A stretch of 64,000 nucleotides of DNA from Solen grandis (GCA_021229015.1 CM037788.1:46428497-46492496), one strand, 5' to 3'. Positions 1 to 10,861 are shown, numbered from the stretch's first letter. Notes: generated by a model from the letters alone, not told the origin. A program made the numbers and translations.

Positions 1-345
1 GATGCAGTGAGGACTTCTGTACCTCCAGTTTTCACTATGAGTTTTCAAACACCAGCTTTAAATACAAAAAAGTTATTTATGATTTATGAACAAACAAATG
101 AGTTCCTCACATTATCAAACAAAATCCCCACACAGGAGTATGAGGACTTCATTTAGATATTTTTAGCAGAAGATTTGCACACACTGTCAAACAAACAAAG
201 AATTCACATTTTCAACTGAGGTCCTCACATTAAAAAGGTTCTACACATATTTTTAGCACCTGATTTAACACACACAGCCAAACAAACGAGGTTCAGGCCT
301 TAAAAATTAGAACCAGAAGGTGATTAATACCCCTTTTAGGGCCAC
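1..345. repeat. short dispersed repeat, imperfect copies
   Basis: Noncoding. Phrases such as 'acaggagtatgag' followed by 'cttcat', 'atatttttagca' and 'agccaaacaaa' recur here two or three times and again near 1225-1310 and 1850-1935. I read this as a degenerate dispersed repeat whose units start and stop at variable points. No coding potential is visible. The family is not recognised. Confidence 0.5.
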
Positions 346-739
346 TACCTTGCTATTTGCCAGTCAATAACTAATTAATGTACTTTTCCAGCTGACACAC
401 CCATCAAAGCCTGTGGCAAAAATATGGTCCTGCCATGCAGCCTGTAGCCTTTGTCACATAATTTTGATCATTTGAAAGATAGTCTGGATTATAAGCTCCA
501 CACAGCACAAAGTCATTTAGATGACAATAGTTTATAATTCTTTTATGTAATGAAAATTATGAGGGTCTTTAATTTATTTTAAGAAGATGATGGGAAGAAA
601 TTGAGCGACTTCTTATACATAATGAGTAATCATCTATAAATATTAGACTCTGAGTCTCATAACTTAGTGATAAACATAATGATAGAAATGATAAAGCATA
701 TCCTTTCGATCCAAGGCAAAAACACACTCAATTTTGTTC

Positions 740-1140
740 TTGCATGTGGCACTCTATCTTAATATGGTAAACGTTTGTACCAACTATTTGGAAATCCAGT
801 GATCCTATGTCAAGTTAAGCCTGGACAAGCATATTAGCATTGATTTTCTTTTGTTGACCTCCAAGTATGACCTTGACCTGTGAGTTAGCAAGCTGGTTCT
901 TTCTCATGACACTTCATCTTAATATGGGAACATTTGTGCCAAACCATTTGGAAATCCAGAAATCTTATGTCAAGTTACAGCCTGGACAAGCATACTGGCA
1001 TTAATTTTCTATTGTTGACCTCTAAGTATGACCTTGACCTTTGAGCTAACAATTTGTTTTTTCCACTTAACACTCCATCTTACTTTGGTAAACCTATGTG
1101 CCAAACCATTTGCAAATCCAGTGAAGCATTGTCAATGTAG
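740..1140. repeat. tandem repeat, about 161-bp period, 2.5 copies
   Basis: The block containing 'gtatgaccttgacct', preceded by 'gcctggacaagcata' and a conserved 'tttggaaatccag', occurs at about 790-880, 950-1040 and, truncated, at 1100-1135. The spacing is about 161 bp and the copies are diverged by point changes. Noncoding dispersed repeat of a type common in bivalve introns; the exact family is not named. Confidence 0.7.
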
Positions 1141-1328
1141 AGCTCAGACAAAAAGATTCAATATAAACCAACGGAAGAATCAACAGACGCACAGCCAAGT
1201 GATTCATATATAACTTCCCCTATCCAGGGATGTGGGGGTATAATAAGACTTTTCAAACACATATTTCTAGCATATGATCTGCTTACACAACCAAACAAAG
1301 TTTGGTTCACATTAACAAAGGGACATTA

Positions 1329-1560
1329 TTAACCCTTTCCCTCATTAGACTATTTTGACGCACTCAATACTGGTACCACATAAAGCCTGATCTGCAGAAA
1401 AACCACAGTTAAACCTTAGCAAATTTAATTATAAAGTCCTCATTTCCAGACCACTGAGGAGCAGCGAACAGCATAAAACCTGAGTAACCCGCAGGCTGAT
1501 CTGGTTTTATGCTGTTTGCATATGTCTTTCCATGGTGTTCTCTATGAGGGAAAGGGTTAA
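1329..1560. mobile_element. MITE, TTAA-flanked, copy 1
   Basis: A 232-bp element begins and ends with the same sequence in inverted orientation ('ttaaccctttccctcat' and 'atgagggaaagggttaa'). The outermost TTAA at each end matches the TTAA target duplication typical of piggyBac-type transposition. The interior has no ORF and contains further inverted segments ('aggctgatctggttttat' against 'ataaaacctga'), so it can fold back. A second, well conserved copy lies at 5654-5894. The superfamily assignment rests only on TTAA and is an inference. Confidence 0.8.
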
Positions 1561-2734
1561 ACAAGAATTATAATTGAAAATGATAAATTCCCTCAGATGC
1601 TTTGTCACAGATAATGTTATCATGTAAGACATTCTTGAAAAATATAACCAAGGGCCATAACTCATTCTAAATCAAATAATCATGACATGTCAACAATATG
1701 CTCAATTACGTTCGATACTCTTCAGTCTTGCAAATTTTCATCAAAATCAGACCAAAGGTAGCCGAGAAATAAGGCAGACAAATCTTGTCTACACTAGTAA
1801 ATATGTCTCCAATATAGCCCCCATATACTTCCTATCTGGGGCTATAATAAAGTGACCTCACACAGGAGTATGAGAACTTCATACACATATTTCTAACTTT
1901 TAATTTGCACATACAGCCAAACAAATAAGGAATTATGATACAAAATATGAATTAGTATTACATTTACATTGCATAACAAAAGATCTAGTGTCTACATGTA
2001 TATGAAACTTCCTCATTAAGGTTATGTGGGTGGGGTACAGTTGGATTCGCACGTCTTGAAATCTCGATACATCCGCAGAAACGTGATGTACAAACACAGC
2101 TGTTGCAGAGAGTTGACTGTACTCAAAATTCTAAGAGTCTTCTTCTTAACTGCATTACCATAGGTGGTAGTATTTTTCTTTGATTTTTAGTCATGCAAGA
2201 TCATACAAAAGGGATTCTCAGTGAAACCATAGGAATGTTTTTGTTTAAATATAAAATACAGTATAATTAAACTGTAATATTAAGTTCTTAGGCAATGCAA
2301 TAATTCAGAAATACATTGCTTAACTTTGAAGGTAAAAACTTAAGGATTCATTTCTTTTAAGTGAGTTTCAAGTTACATTTATGCACAGTGGAAAATAAAA
2401 TCAAGTGACTTTAACAACACATATGCAGGGGTATTAAATACCATTCACCAGCTCACCATGATGAGTGAACTTTTGTGCAGAGTGAGTGAAAATCAAAACT
2501 TTTTTTTATTTTTTTAATGTCTGTTTGTTTGTTGGCTTAAACATCCCACTGGCTTCTTATATAATGCTGACACAATGCAATATCATGCTGTAGACATTTC
2601 TTCTTTCAGTTACATGTTAATTTTTCTAAAATTAACTACATGTACAAGTATTAATTACTATATACAAGGTTTAAAATACTAATCTTGTGTTCAGACTGCT
2701 TAGCTGAGAGCTTACTTTCTGGTAATTGCTTTAC
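1561..2734. other. noncoding, no gene seen
   Basis: AT-rich sequence with short homopolymers. It includes another fragment of the dispersed repeat seen at the start of the window (about 1850-1935). No exon with convincing splice signals was found on either strand. Confidence 0.5.
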
Positions 2735-2842
2735 CTGACTAATTGCTATTACAGTCTGTGTTATGGTGGGATTATAAAGGCTCCTCTTTATCCTCATGGT
2801 CTTGTGAGGTAGTGAAGTGCTTCCAATGACCATATCTGGAAT
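2735..2842 (-). CDS. candidate internal coding exon, unknown protein
   Basis: On the minus strand a T-rich tract ending in 'ctgttttcag' immediately precedes this block, and 'CAG' followed by 'GTAAAG' ends it, so both splice sites are canonical. The 108 nt are exactly 36 open codons in phase 0 at both ends, reading IPDMVIGSTSLPHK, then a basic stretch (MRIKRS), then YNPTITQTVIAISQ. Codon content is richer in G and C than the flanking AT-rich introns. I do not recognise the family. It would belong to a minus-strand gene whose other exons may lie upstream (candidates at 5491-5585 and the promoter-like region near 9.8 kb), but that linkage is inference. Confidence 0.5.
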
Positions 2843-3079
2843 CTGAAAACAGATCAAAGAAGTATCTTTGTACATACTGAGGTATCCAGTTTCACATGGC
2901 TTGACACATATTTGTGCAAACCATTATTTTACCAGTAGACACACAACAAATGAGGTAATTCCAGTTTGTGCATGAACCATCACAAATCCAAAGGGATTAA
3001 AATACTGATCTTGTGTTCAAACAAATATCTTCAAAATACAAGTTCACTCATTCAGAAAATGTTTCACAAGCATGGGACT

Positions 3080-3570
3080 GAAAAAAGCCTTCTTTCTTGT
3101 ATTGCATGAATATTAAATAGATCATATCATGATGCATATCTGTACATAGTTTCATAAAAATGAATCAAGTCAAAGATAAACCCATAATCCTTTCACAATC
3201 GAAATATAGAATTTAAATTTAAAAGGTTTTATCATGATTTTTTTTTTTTTTATTTCATGAAAAACAGCTTAATCACAAAGGTTAACCTGAGGCAGAACAT
3301 CAATTTACCTTGTTCATCCAACTGTGAAATACAGGTCACTGCAGCCATGAATTTGTTTCAATATTTTTTTATATTGTATCATGAGGTACAAGTGTACCTA
3401 GTTACATAAAGATGTGAAGTCATCTTCTTCGACAAAAAAGCTTAAACACAAAGGTAAACCTGAGGTGTGACCGACAGACAGATGAACAGACACACACACA
3501 GAAAATCTATGTGACCCGCAACGGAGGCTGAGATGTGAATGCCCGCCAAGACAAACTTTACATTTCCAGC
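3080..3570. repeat. imperfect dispersed repeat, about 172-bp spacing
   Basis: 'cacaaaggttaacctgagg' at about 3274 is repeated as 'cacaaaggtaaacctgagg' at about 3446, each preceded by a 'ttcatgaggtacaag'-like or 'tttcatgaaaa'-like phrase. The end near 3470 carries a 'gacagacagatgaacagac' run. A weakly open minus-strand frame here is cysteine-rich by chance and is not called as a gene. Confidence 0.5.
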
Positions 3571-4269
3571 ACCCAGGCATTTAGACAAATGTCCTTGTAG
3601 CAATTTATTTTACCAGGACAAGATCACATGACCCTGACTAATTTAAATATCCTTCCAAATATGTTACCAATGATAGTTATCTGCATAAATATGTTGATAA
3701 GTGAACTCAAGACTGCTAGCACAGACAATGTTTTTTTGTCTGCCTGTAATCCTGGTAGATTCTGTCTAGGGTTTATTGTACAGGTGGTGCAGTGAGAAAA
3801 GTGAGCAGGGATAATTTTGGGCCAGAATGTGTGAGCTAGATTTTTCACTCCTTTGGAAAAAATTCAATGGGATCTTTGAAAAAATAATGAACTTTTCGGA
3901 ACAGTGACAAAAAAATCATTTAAAATAATATGAACACGGTATATTCAGAGCCAGGGGGGAGAGGGTGTTCTCAACTGACATTTCAAAGGTACTGTGGGTG
4001 GGGGAGGGGCATGTTTGTTACAGAACATTCATCACCTGTGAAATCGATCATCAATATTATTTTCTTTTAATCATCTGCGCAGATTTACATGGATACCTTG
4101 GCTGACTGACGATGACTGTTTTTTTTTTCGAGATTCTAAACAATTTATCTATAAACTGACAGCAAGATGCATCAGATTTTGATCTGGAAGTTGTTTCTGA
4201 AATAACGGTGGGTATACACCCTGTACTGTACCATACTGTACTAAGTATAACTATTACACATGTATAATG
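3571..4269. other. noncoding, no gene seen
   Basis: AT-rich sequence with G-runs near 3955-4005. No exon-like block, RNA gene or named repeat is recognised. Confidence 0.4.
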
Positions 4270-4490
4270 TTTGTTGGGTTTAATGTTCACTGACAGTATT
4301 TCTGTAATTTGGAGACAATGACTACACAAGGTCAACCAGTTGCTGGAATTACCCTTAAATGCCAAGCGCCAAGGAAGAGAGCTATATCAGTGCCATTTTT
4401 TACAACTAAATGGCATGTCGCTGCGGGGGATCAAACCCACGACCTCTCACTCCCAAGTCAGATGCTCTTACCACTAGGCCACTGGGACAG
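4270..4490 (-). mobile_element. tRNA-derived SINE, family S1
   Basis: Reverse-complemented, the right end is a tRNA-like head: 'tggcctagtggtaagagc' fits a Pol III A box and 'gtgggtttgatcccc' a B box. A tRNA-unrelated body and a tail ending in 'aaacccaacaaac' follow. The same body and tail recur at least ten times in this window in both orientations, which defines family S1. This copy lacks part of the central body. Possibly related to described molluscan V-type SINEs such as RUDI, but I could not compare sequences. Confidence 0.85.
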
Positions 4491-5193
4491 TCTAGTTAAC
4501 TAGTACAGTACATGAGTGTGAATGGGTTAAATGACAAGGAATACAAATTTTTAAAAAATATTTTGAAATTAATACAATTAAACCGAGTTATTTTTTATGC
4601 CTAAGTGAAAATCCTGTTCAGTTGTGAATGGAACTGCAGATCTGGATGAAAAATTGTGTAGGTCTGTTTAGAAATGTGAATGGGTCCATTTACCAGTACC
4701 AGTTAAAGAAGAAAAAAAAACGCGAGTGTGAAAAAAAAAACCCTGTTTTTTTTATCTAGACATAAAATTAACATGCAAAATCAATAAAAAGTGCTTTTCT
4801 CTATTGAAATGTATACAAGTAAATCATTTGAATGAATGAGTTTTTCAGTCTTTATTTTTGCAAACTATATGAATTAAGTAGGTGAAGGGTCAACATAAAG
4901 TTCAAATGCATAATTGCATATTGTATTAAAGAAGTTCATCCACAAGAACAACTATCAAAATACAGAAGCAATCCAATGTAGGGCAGAAAATTATAGCAGT
5001 TTTACCAAAAGGTCAACAGGGTTCAATACTGAATGGGACTCCTAAATTTAGCCCCAAACTACCCAATTTCAAGGCAAGGGAGGGTCCAGCAGACTCCTTG
5101 AACTTAGAAGTTAGAACTAGATATGGTAATTAATTTTACACAATGAAAAGCTGCAGGCATTTGAAACTCAACTTACTGGTTCAGGTTGGTTTT

Positions 5194-5468
5194 TTTGTTA
5201 GGTTTATTGTCCCACCGACAGTATTTCAATCATTTGGAGACAATGTCTACTAGAGACAGATATAGAGCTGCCATACTGCAGTATAACAATGTAGATATGT
5301 GGCATGATACCACACTTAGTCACATTATCCTGACAACCAGTCCTGCAACTACCCATATATGCTGAGTGCCAAGCAAAGGAGCTAATTAACAGTACCATTT
5401 TTACGACTTCGGTATGTTGTGGCCGGGAATTGAACTCACAACCTCCCGCTCCCAACTTGCTGGTGGGT
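5194..5468 (-). mobile_element. tRNA-derived SINE, family S1, near full length
   Basis: A minus-strand S1 copy with tail block 'cagtatttcaatcatttgg', central 'atgtggcatgataccaca', and degraded head 'gttgtggccgggaattgaac' (complement of the B box). It is about 275 bp, close to the longest copies here. An open frame running through it on the minus strand is a by-product of the SINE and not a gene. Confidence 0.85.
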
Positions 5469-5490
5469 CAATAGTAATTTACATACTCAC

Positions 5491-5585
5491 CAATGTAGCT
5501 GTCTATAAATCTGATTTCAAGATACCCTTCTCCAGCTTTTGTTGTACACTGTCAACTGTGTTTTCTTTTCTCTCAGCCTCATTAT
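5491..5585 (-). CDS. candidate exon with apparent frameshift, unknown protein
   Basis: On the minus strand a T-rich tract ending in 'atatttaag' precedes the block, and it ends at 'ACATTG' followed by a strong donor 'GTGAGTATG'. One frame reads NEAERKENTVDSVQQKLEKG and stops soon after. A neighbouring frame then reads GYLEIRFIDSYIG up to the donor. The two join sensibly if one base is missing in the run AAGGG, so this may be a coding exon with an indel (sequencing error or mutation), or chance. A shorter version starting at 5548 is also possible. The family is not recognised. It sits directly beside an S1 SINE copy. Confidence 0.3.
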
Positions 5586-5653
5586 CTTAAATATATGATA
5601 ATAAAAGATAAATAAGTAGTTTGTTTTGTTAATACACATAAATTTTATCAATT

Positions 5654-5894
5654 TTAACACTTTCCCTCATAAAGACTCATTTTGACGCACTCAATAGGTA
5701 CCACATAAAGCCTGATCTGCAGAAAACCACAGTTAATTCTTACCAAATTTAATTATAAAGTCCTCATTTCCAGACCACTGAGGAGCAGTGAACAACATAA
5801 AACCTGATCAGCCTGCGAGTTACTCACAGGCTGATCTGGTTTTATGTTGTTCGCATAGGTCTTTCATGGTTTCCTCTATGAGGGAAAGGGTTAA
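5654..5894. mobile_element. MITE, TTAA-flanked, copy 2
   Basis: Second copy of the element at 1329-1560. The interior is clearly the same (matching 'gtaccacataaagcctgatc' and 'ctgatctggttttat') and the terminal inverted repeat 'tttccctcat'/'atgagggaaa' is kept. TTAA is present at both edges. At 241 bp it is slightly longer than copy 1, and it differs by small indels, which fits independent insertions of an old family. Confidence 0.8.
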
Positions 5895-6323
5895 GCACTA
5901 CATTTCAGAGCATCACGATTGACAGTTTGTTCTTTAATCAATTAATTGTTCTTATTTTTTGCAAATTACTCTTATTTGACTTAGATATTAATTACAATAA
6001 AAATGGATATTGTTATAAACATATCTTTTTAAAAAAAATATGACAATTTGATTTTGACCTGTAGAATCTAAATGACAACGATCATGATTCATGAATAAAT
6101 AATGATTCATCTTTGTTATAAAACAAATATACGTAGTAACTGAAATTCCGTAAAGGTGTATAAAGGTAAAAAAAATGTTCTGATCAATAGAATCTGGGAT
6201 GGATTTACTTAATTAACTTCTTTACACGTTATTTGTGAACTGCATGCCCACAAATATTTGCATGAATCCCTGGTTGCAAAATCATTTGAACTTGTGACCT
6301 CATTGCAGTAATTAGGAGTACTT

Positions 6324-6666
6324 CAGGGGTTTTCTTAAGTGGACACCTGCATGCCCGCACCGGGTTAAAATCACTGCGGGCAAGTGATTTTTCAAAGAAG
6401 ATAGCCCGGTGGGCAAGTTTATTTATGTAAATAAAATCTTTCATGTTTTTTATTTTCTACAGTACATCAGGGGTGAAATGATTGCAAATTGTGTTTGATA
6501 CATATTAACTAACATTCACCTTAATATTACACATATTTCGTTTAAAACATTAAGAAACATCATCTAACTTAAAGATCGGGCAACCTGTTTTCCCTGGGGG
6601 CTAGTAGATGTTCCAAGTAACTTGCCCCCTGGACAAGTGAAAGTCAAATCCTTAAGTAAACCCCTG
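6324..6666. mobile_element. MITE with CAGGGG termini, hAT-like
   Basis: The left end 'caggggttttcttaag' (6324-6339) matches the right end 'cttaagtaaacccctg' (6651-6666) in inverted orientation at 15 of 16 positions. The flanks carry the same 5 bp, 'tactt', on both sides, which looks like a target-site duplication. The CAGGG start is typical of hAT elements and a 5-bp duplication is known for the hAT5 group, so a non-autonomous hAT-like element of 343 bp is the best guess. The interior has a GC-richer left part ('gcccgcaccggg') and no ORF. Confidence 0.65.
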
Positions 6667-9600
6667 TACTTGTGCAATTATTTTTGAAAAAAAAAACAAA
6701 AACAAAAAAAAAAAAACCTGATGTGATCAACTAGATCTATATTCTTGCTAAAATAATGAACATTAACTTATATTTTTACAGCTTATTCTAATTTTTAAAG
6801 CCCTAATTTGATACAAAATTATTGACATAAGCAAAATGATTCATTAAAGTAAAATCATTTACAGTAACTAAGTGTAACAGTAGATTCAAATAGGGAAAAT
6901 CACCAGTATGGTTGACACCTAAGCTCACTTTGTCACAAAGTTTGTGATAAATTTCTTACTAAGCTTAAGGTAAAGACAACAAACAAATAACAACTTCAAT
7001 CAATGGTAAAGGTTGGTGAATGAACTATTTAAACAAGTATCCCCAACCAAAACATGTTTTGACTTCAATGACTAGTAGCTGTTTAATATTCTGTAAAATC
7101 ATAATAACAGACTTTACATCTGTAATGTTTGTTTTGAATTCCAGACGATTCATCCCCAAACCATTTCCTCCCCATGACGTTTCATCCCTAAACCTTTCCC
7201 TCCCAAGTCGTTTCACCCCCAATCTATATTTCAAATGTTAATATTTATATTATTGCGTTATTTCATAAAGGAAAGTCTGGAGGATAGAGCAATAAAATAT
7301 TTGCTTTAAATATGTTTTACTTATATGTTTTAGTTTGAAATTTATTTATTAAGATGTTAAATGTCATGTTTAATTTGGTTTAATATTTAAAAAAAATTTG
7401 AGAGGTATAGTTTAAACACACAATGTGTTTAAACAGTATTTATTTATTACTGTAAAAGAAAACATGCATTTAATATATTGTATAGACATCTCATATCAGT
7501 CATTTATTAAGAGAGTGAATTTCTGGGATACAAACCAGATAAAAAAAAATATATCGCTTGAATGAAATAATTTTACATGGCAAGATCATTGGATTTTTAT
7601 TTGAAAATAGGAAATTGTAAAGATATCAAGAGGGGAACACTTGCCATTTCCTTTTGTATAATCACATCTTCGCAATTTGTCCCGTATCTTAAAACTTTTC
7701 TAACAAGGGCAGATACTTTTATTTTATTGAAGAAGGATGTTCATTCTGGGCCTAAATTAAAATATTGTTTGTTTTCCCTCCCATGCCTCATACCAATTAG
7801 GGTTTGGTAGGTAGGTCGGAAAAATATATATTTTTTCATTCAAACAACATATGTGTAGACGGATACAGGTATTTAGTGATAAATCAATGGCCAAGAGGAC
7901 ATGTGACTTGAAAGCTCTGTCGGTATAGTGCAGGAACACTACTTCTGAGGCCCTCGGTTCGAGTCCTTGTCGAGTCATTGATTTTTTCAACACCTGTTAC
8001 AGATGTAATAGCAGGCTTATTAGCATGATTTTTATGCTGGCAAAACTTAATTATATCAGTTTTAGTTATATATCAGTGATTCATAATGTTAAAAAATAAT
8101 TGGCAGTAGTCAATGAAAGGTCAGTTTTCTTTCAGATGTTTAACACATTGTCAGACCTAAACTTGTTTAAAGTGACAATCTATCATTCCCTTCTACCATT
8201 GGAAAATAAGTTGTATGTTCAACGCTAAAATGTCTGCTTCTGTTATCAGTCCATATGATTTGGATGTAGCCAATATAACGCTGCAATAAACAAGACTTAG
8301 TATTTAAACTTTATTCTTGTTTGTTGTTGTTGTTGTTAAAGGAAAAATGACAATATTATATAATGACCCAGAGGAGATGTCCTTGCAGATTTTCATATTT
8401 ATGATATATAAGACAGGGCCCCTTTCTCATTCCCTTAATCTGTGGGTTCATGCTTTGACACTCTTATAAGATGGGTTAAGAAATCCAGAATGCTCCATGA
8501 GGAATCAAGTCACATGGCCGTTAATATTCAGAATAATATTCACTGGTATAAACTACAATCAATTTTAAACTTATATTGTTAAATATCTCTCATAAATGTG
8601 CTTATATGACAAATAAAAAACACAATTTAATGTGTCTTACCAAGTTGTTTTATTTATTTATTCCATTCCGGAAGTTGTTTACAATCACAGTTCCAAATCA
8701 TCTCCCTCATGCAAGGGGGGGGGGGAACAGAGGGTCATAGTGCCATATTCTTATCTGCACATAAACTAAACATGTTAGGTGCAATATGGTCAGTTAAAGG
8801 GGAAAAGTCGTGTCAACAGGATGTGTAGATTTGGCCAAGTTTGTGTATTAATTATGGGGTGAAAAGTTGTCAGTTATCTATAGTTGAAATGAGTGCTTGC
8901 AAAAGTGTCAACAAATATACCCTCTGTGCCCCTTCAAATATTTTCAATTTCACCTTGTGTGACGTCATCACTCTATGAAGAAATTAACGTACTGCAGCAG
9001 TAAAGTTCAAAGGGTGTGAAACTGACACTGTCAATGTGCCTGTTTTCTTTGACTTGCTGCTTATCAGAACTTAAAAGAGTTAAAATCGTGTTAGTGGTTG
9101 TTTTAGTTTGGATTTCTTGGACATTAGATCTACCTGTTGTGTAAGATTTCTTAATGTGTAGGATAAAAGTACAATCGATCTAGCCAGACATTTTTTTCAG
9201 GATTGCAATAAAATATTTTGCGTCGTCGGGTAGATCTAGTGGGAGGGGAAACAAACAATATTTTATTTTAGGCCCTGACAGTTTGAAAAACATTTTGAGT
9301 ACATTTTTCAATTACCCGTCTATACCAGCAGTTTAAGCTCTTATGTGGTTTTAAATGAGAAATCGGTGTCAAAGTGCGGTAGGCATTTTTCACGATAACG
9401 TTTTTTTTTTTTCTTCTTTTTTTTCCCTCTTCTTTATTATTATCATTAATCCATAAACAGGTGATATCCTGAGTTTTTCAGTGTCATACTTTCACCTCAT
9501 CTTGATTTAAACAGTTTTTATCTGAATGAAATAGAAGATATAAGATTTTTGCAACTGTGTACGTAGGACGATTGGGAACGGGTCCGCATTTTAATTTTTA

Positions 9601-9689
9601 TCGCCACAACGGCAAAGAAGAAATTCAAAGAAGGTCAAACTGGAATTAGTTTCTTATGACTTTATAAGCAACATTTAAATGATAAATGA
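6667..9689. other. noncoding AT-rich stretch, no gene seen
   Basis: Low-complexity and AT-rich intron or intergenic sequence. It includes a degenerate C-rich phrase repeat ('tttcatcccta', 'tttcaccccca') at 7145-7225, a G-run at 8717-8728 and a T-run at 9399-9425. A tRNA-like B-box phrase 'cggttcgagtcc' at about 7957 (plus strand) hints at a decayed SINE head at 7905-7980. No exon with both splice sites was found. Confidence 0.45.
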
Positions 9690-10020
9690 TTACATTTCAG
9701 CCAAATATACTCAAAAACATAAAACGTACTGTTAAAAAAAACACACAGACAAAAAAAGCAAATTTACTCACCTCGTAAATAATCAAGATGGCGCCGTCAT
9801 AACCGGAAAAGGATAAAAATCTTAGCGCATGCGTATTGAAGTTGTGTGTGAAACTATCGGAAGAGAGAAATGGACCATCTTGCGAAAATCTATACACACG
9901 TGTGAAAAGTGCTAGGAATCTGACGTCAATTGGGACTTGATATTTTGAAAGTTTTTTTACATGTTTTAAACAAAAATATGCATTTTTAGACAATATTGTC
10001 ATTATGACGACTGAGGACGT
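9690..10020 (-). promoter_or_regulatory. promoter-like motif cluster with possible 5' exon
   Basis: Unlike the surrounding AT-rich DNA, this stretch carries several housekeeping-promoter motifs close together: 'caagatggcgcc' (YY1-like, 9784-9795), 'accggaaa' (ETS-like, 9802-9809), 'gcgcatgcg' (NRF1-like, 9825-9833) and 'tgacgtca' (CRE, 9921-9928). On the minus strand the sequence just downstream ends in 'TTTACGAG' followed by a strong donor 'GTGAGTAAAT' at 9771, as expected for the end of a short first exon. The only start codon before the donor opens a five-codon frame, so the exon would be mainly 5' UTR. A minus-strand gene reading toward 5.5 and 2.7 kb is inferred. Confidence 0.45.
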
Positions 10021-10092
10021 CCACAGTGTGTCAGTGAGCCCTCATTTGTTGCTGTTCTTACCATCGTGAGTCCTCAATGGCGGGCGCTTGCA

Positions 10093-10133
10093 TACACACA
10101 CACACACACATATATATATACACACACACAAAG
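10093..10133. repeat. (CA)n/(TA)n microsatellite
   Basis: Alternating 'cacacacac', 'atatatata' and 'cacacaca' blocks. Simple repeat, no further function visible. Confidence 0.85.
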
Positions 10134-10224
10134 AAAATGACGAATATAACCTTACACACTTTTAACCCGTTTGCCATTAATAAACAATGTTTAAGTTGTT
10201 GTTGCTGTGATAGAGTTTAGTGTT

Positions 10225-10345
10225 ACTGTTATTTAGTTATGTCCATCTAATTACATGTAGAGGAAGAGCCCCGTGGTACAGGAGTCACCCGGCAGAACCA
10301 TCCACTAATCACCAACCAGCACATGAAGTATCCTTGTGACTATTT
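10225..10345. repeat. fragment of a dispersed repeat
   Basis: 'ctaattacatgtagaggaag' followed by 'accc' and 'accatcca' resembles 'ctaattacaagtggaggaag' and following bases near 38508-38575. Two diverged copies suggest a dispersed repeat that I cannot name. Confidence 0.45.
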
Positions 10346-10409
10346 GGCTGTGACTTGAACCCACAGCGGTGAGAACCTTAGTGACACTAAATAAGCGAAA
10401 ATAAGCAAT

Positions 10410-10600
10410 AGCATTGGCGCCATGGTTCATTGGCGGATCCGAAGTCTGTGGGTTCGAACCCTGTTCGGGCAAGAATTTTAAGACGATCTAATGTACAAAG
10501 TACTGATCCAACTCTGGAACCACCAAGAGAGATTCGTATAAGTTGTAGAAAAATTGTGTCTTAATCAACGTAAAATATGTTTATACTAATATAAGCACTC
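10410..10600 (+). mobile_element. tRNA-derived SINE, family S2
   Basis: A tRNA-like head with the B-box phrase 'gtgggttcgaaccc' at about 10448 is followed by 'caagaattttaagac', 'gtacaaagtactgatccaac' and 'gtataagttgtag'. The same order of blocks occurs at 14005-14185, so this is a second SINE family distinct from S1. No ORF. Confidence 0.7.
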
Positions 10601-10655
10601 TTCCACATATGGTCCTAACATTTTAAGTAGAAACAAAGCCTAGGAGATCGGTTAC

Positions 10656-10759
10656 CTTGACGATAAGACCTCTGGAATCCCCCATCCAAATTTTCTTGTA
10701 AGCCTCGGCATCTGCCGTCCCGTGTTCTTTCAAAGCCATAATAAACACGTTTGCAATTC
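10656..10759 (-). CDS. malic enzyme, single NAD(P)-binding-domain exon (partial gene)
   Basis: The exon encodes GIANVFIMALKEHG, a short variable stretch, then KKIWMGDSRGLIVK, where the first glycine codon is completed from the previous exon. This is the segment of the malic enzymes (oxidative decarboxylation of malate to pyruvate with reduction of NAD(P)+) just after the dinucleotide-binding GAGEAA motif: animal enzymes have the pattern GIA..I.MA....G....A..KIW..D..GL.VK. The block starts after 'gctcttaag' (acceptor, with a T-rich tract upstream) and ends 'GTCAAG' before donor 'GTAACC', in phases 1 and 0. No other malic-enzyme exon is found in the window, above or below. It may be one exon of a gene with very long introns, or an isolated duplicated fragment. 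Cytosolic versus mitochondrial paralogue cannot be decided. Confidence 0.85.
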
Positions 10760-10861
10760 CTTAAGAGCACTGTAAATAAAGTTTAAGGATTTGCTACAGA
10801 GCTACATAATTATGCATTGTATTTGTTTTACGTGCGTAATTTTTGTTCGATGTTAAATTCA

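Noticed and set aside
4409..4490. Genuine tRNA genes at the A/B-box matches (also 28656, 56516, 61772)
   Set aside because: None forms a complete cloverleaf with acceptor stem; all continue into SINE bodies, so they are SINE heads.
9697..10002. 101-codon minus-strand frame across the promoter-like cluster
   Set aside because: The frame crosses a strong splice donor at 9771 and YY1/NRF1/CRE motifs; the residues do not look like a known domain. Interpreted as promoter and 5' exon instead.
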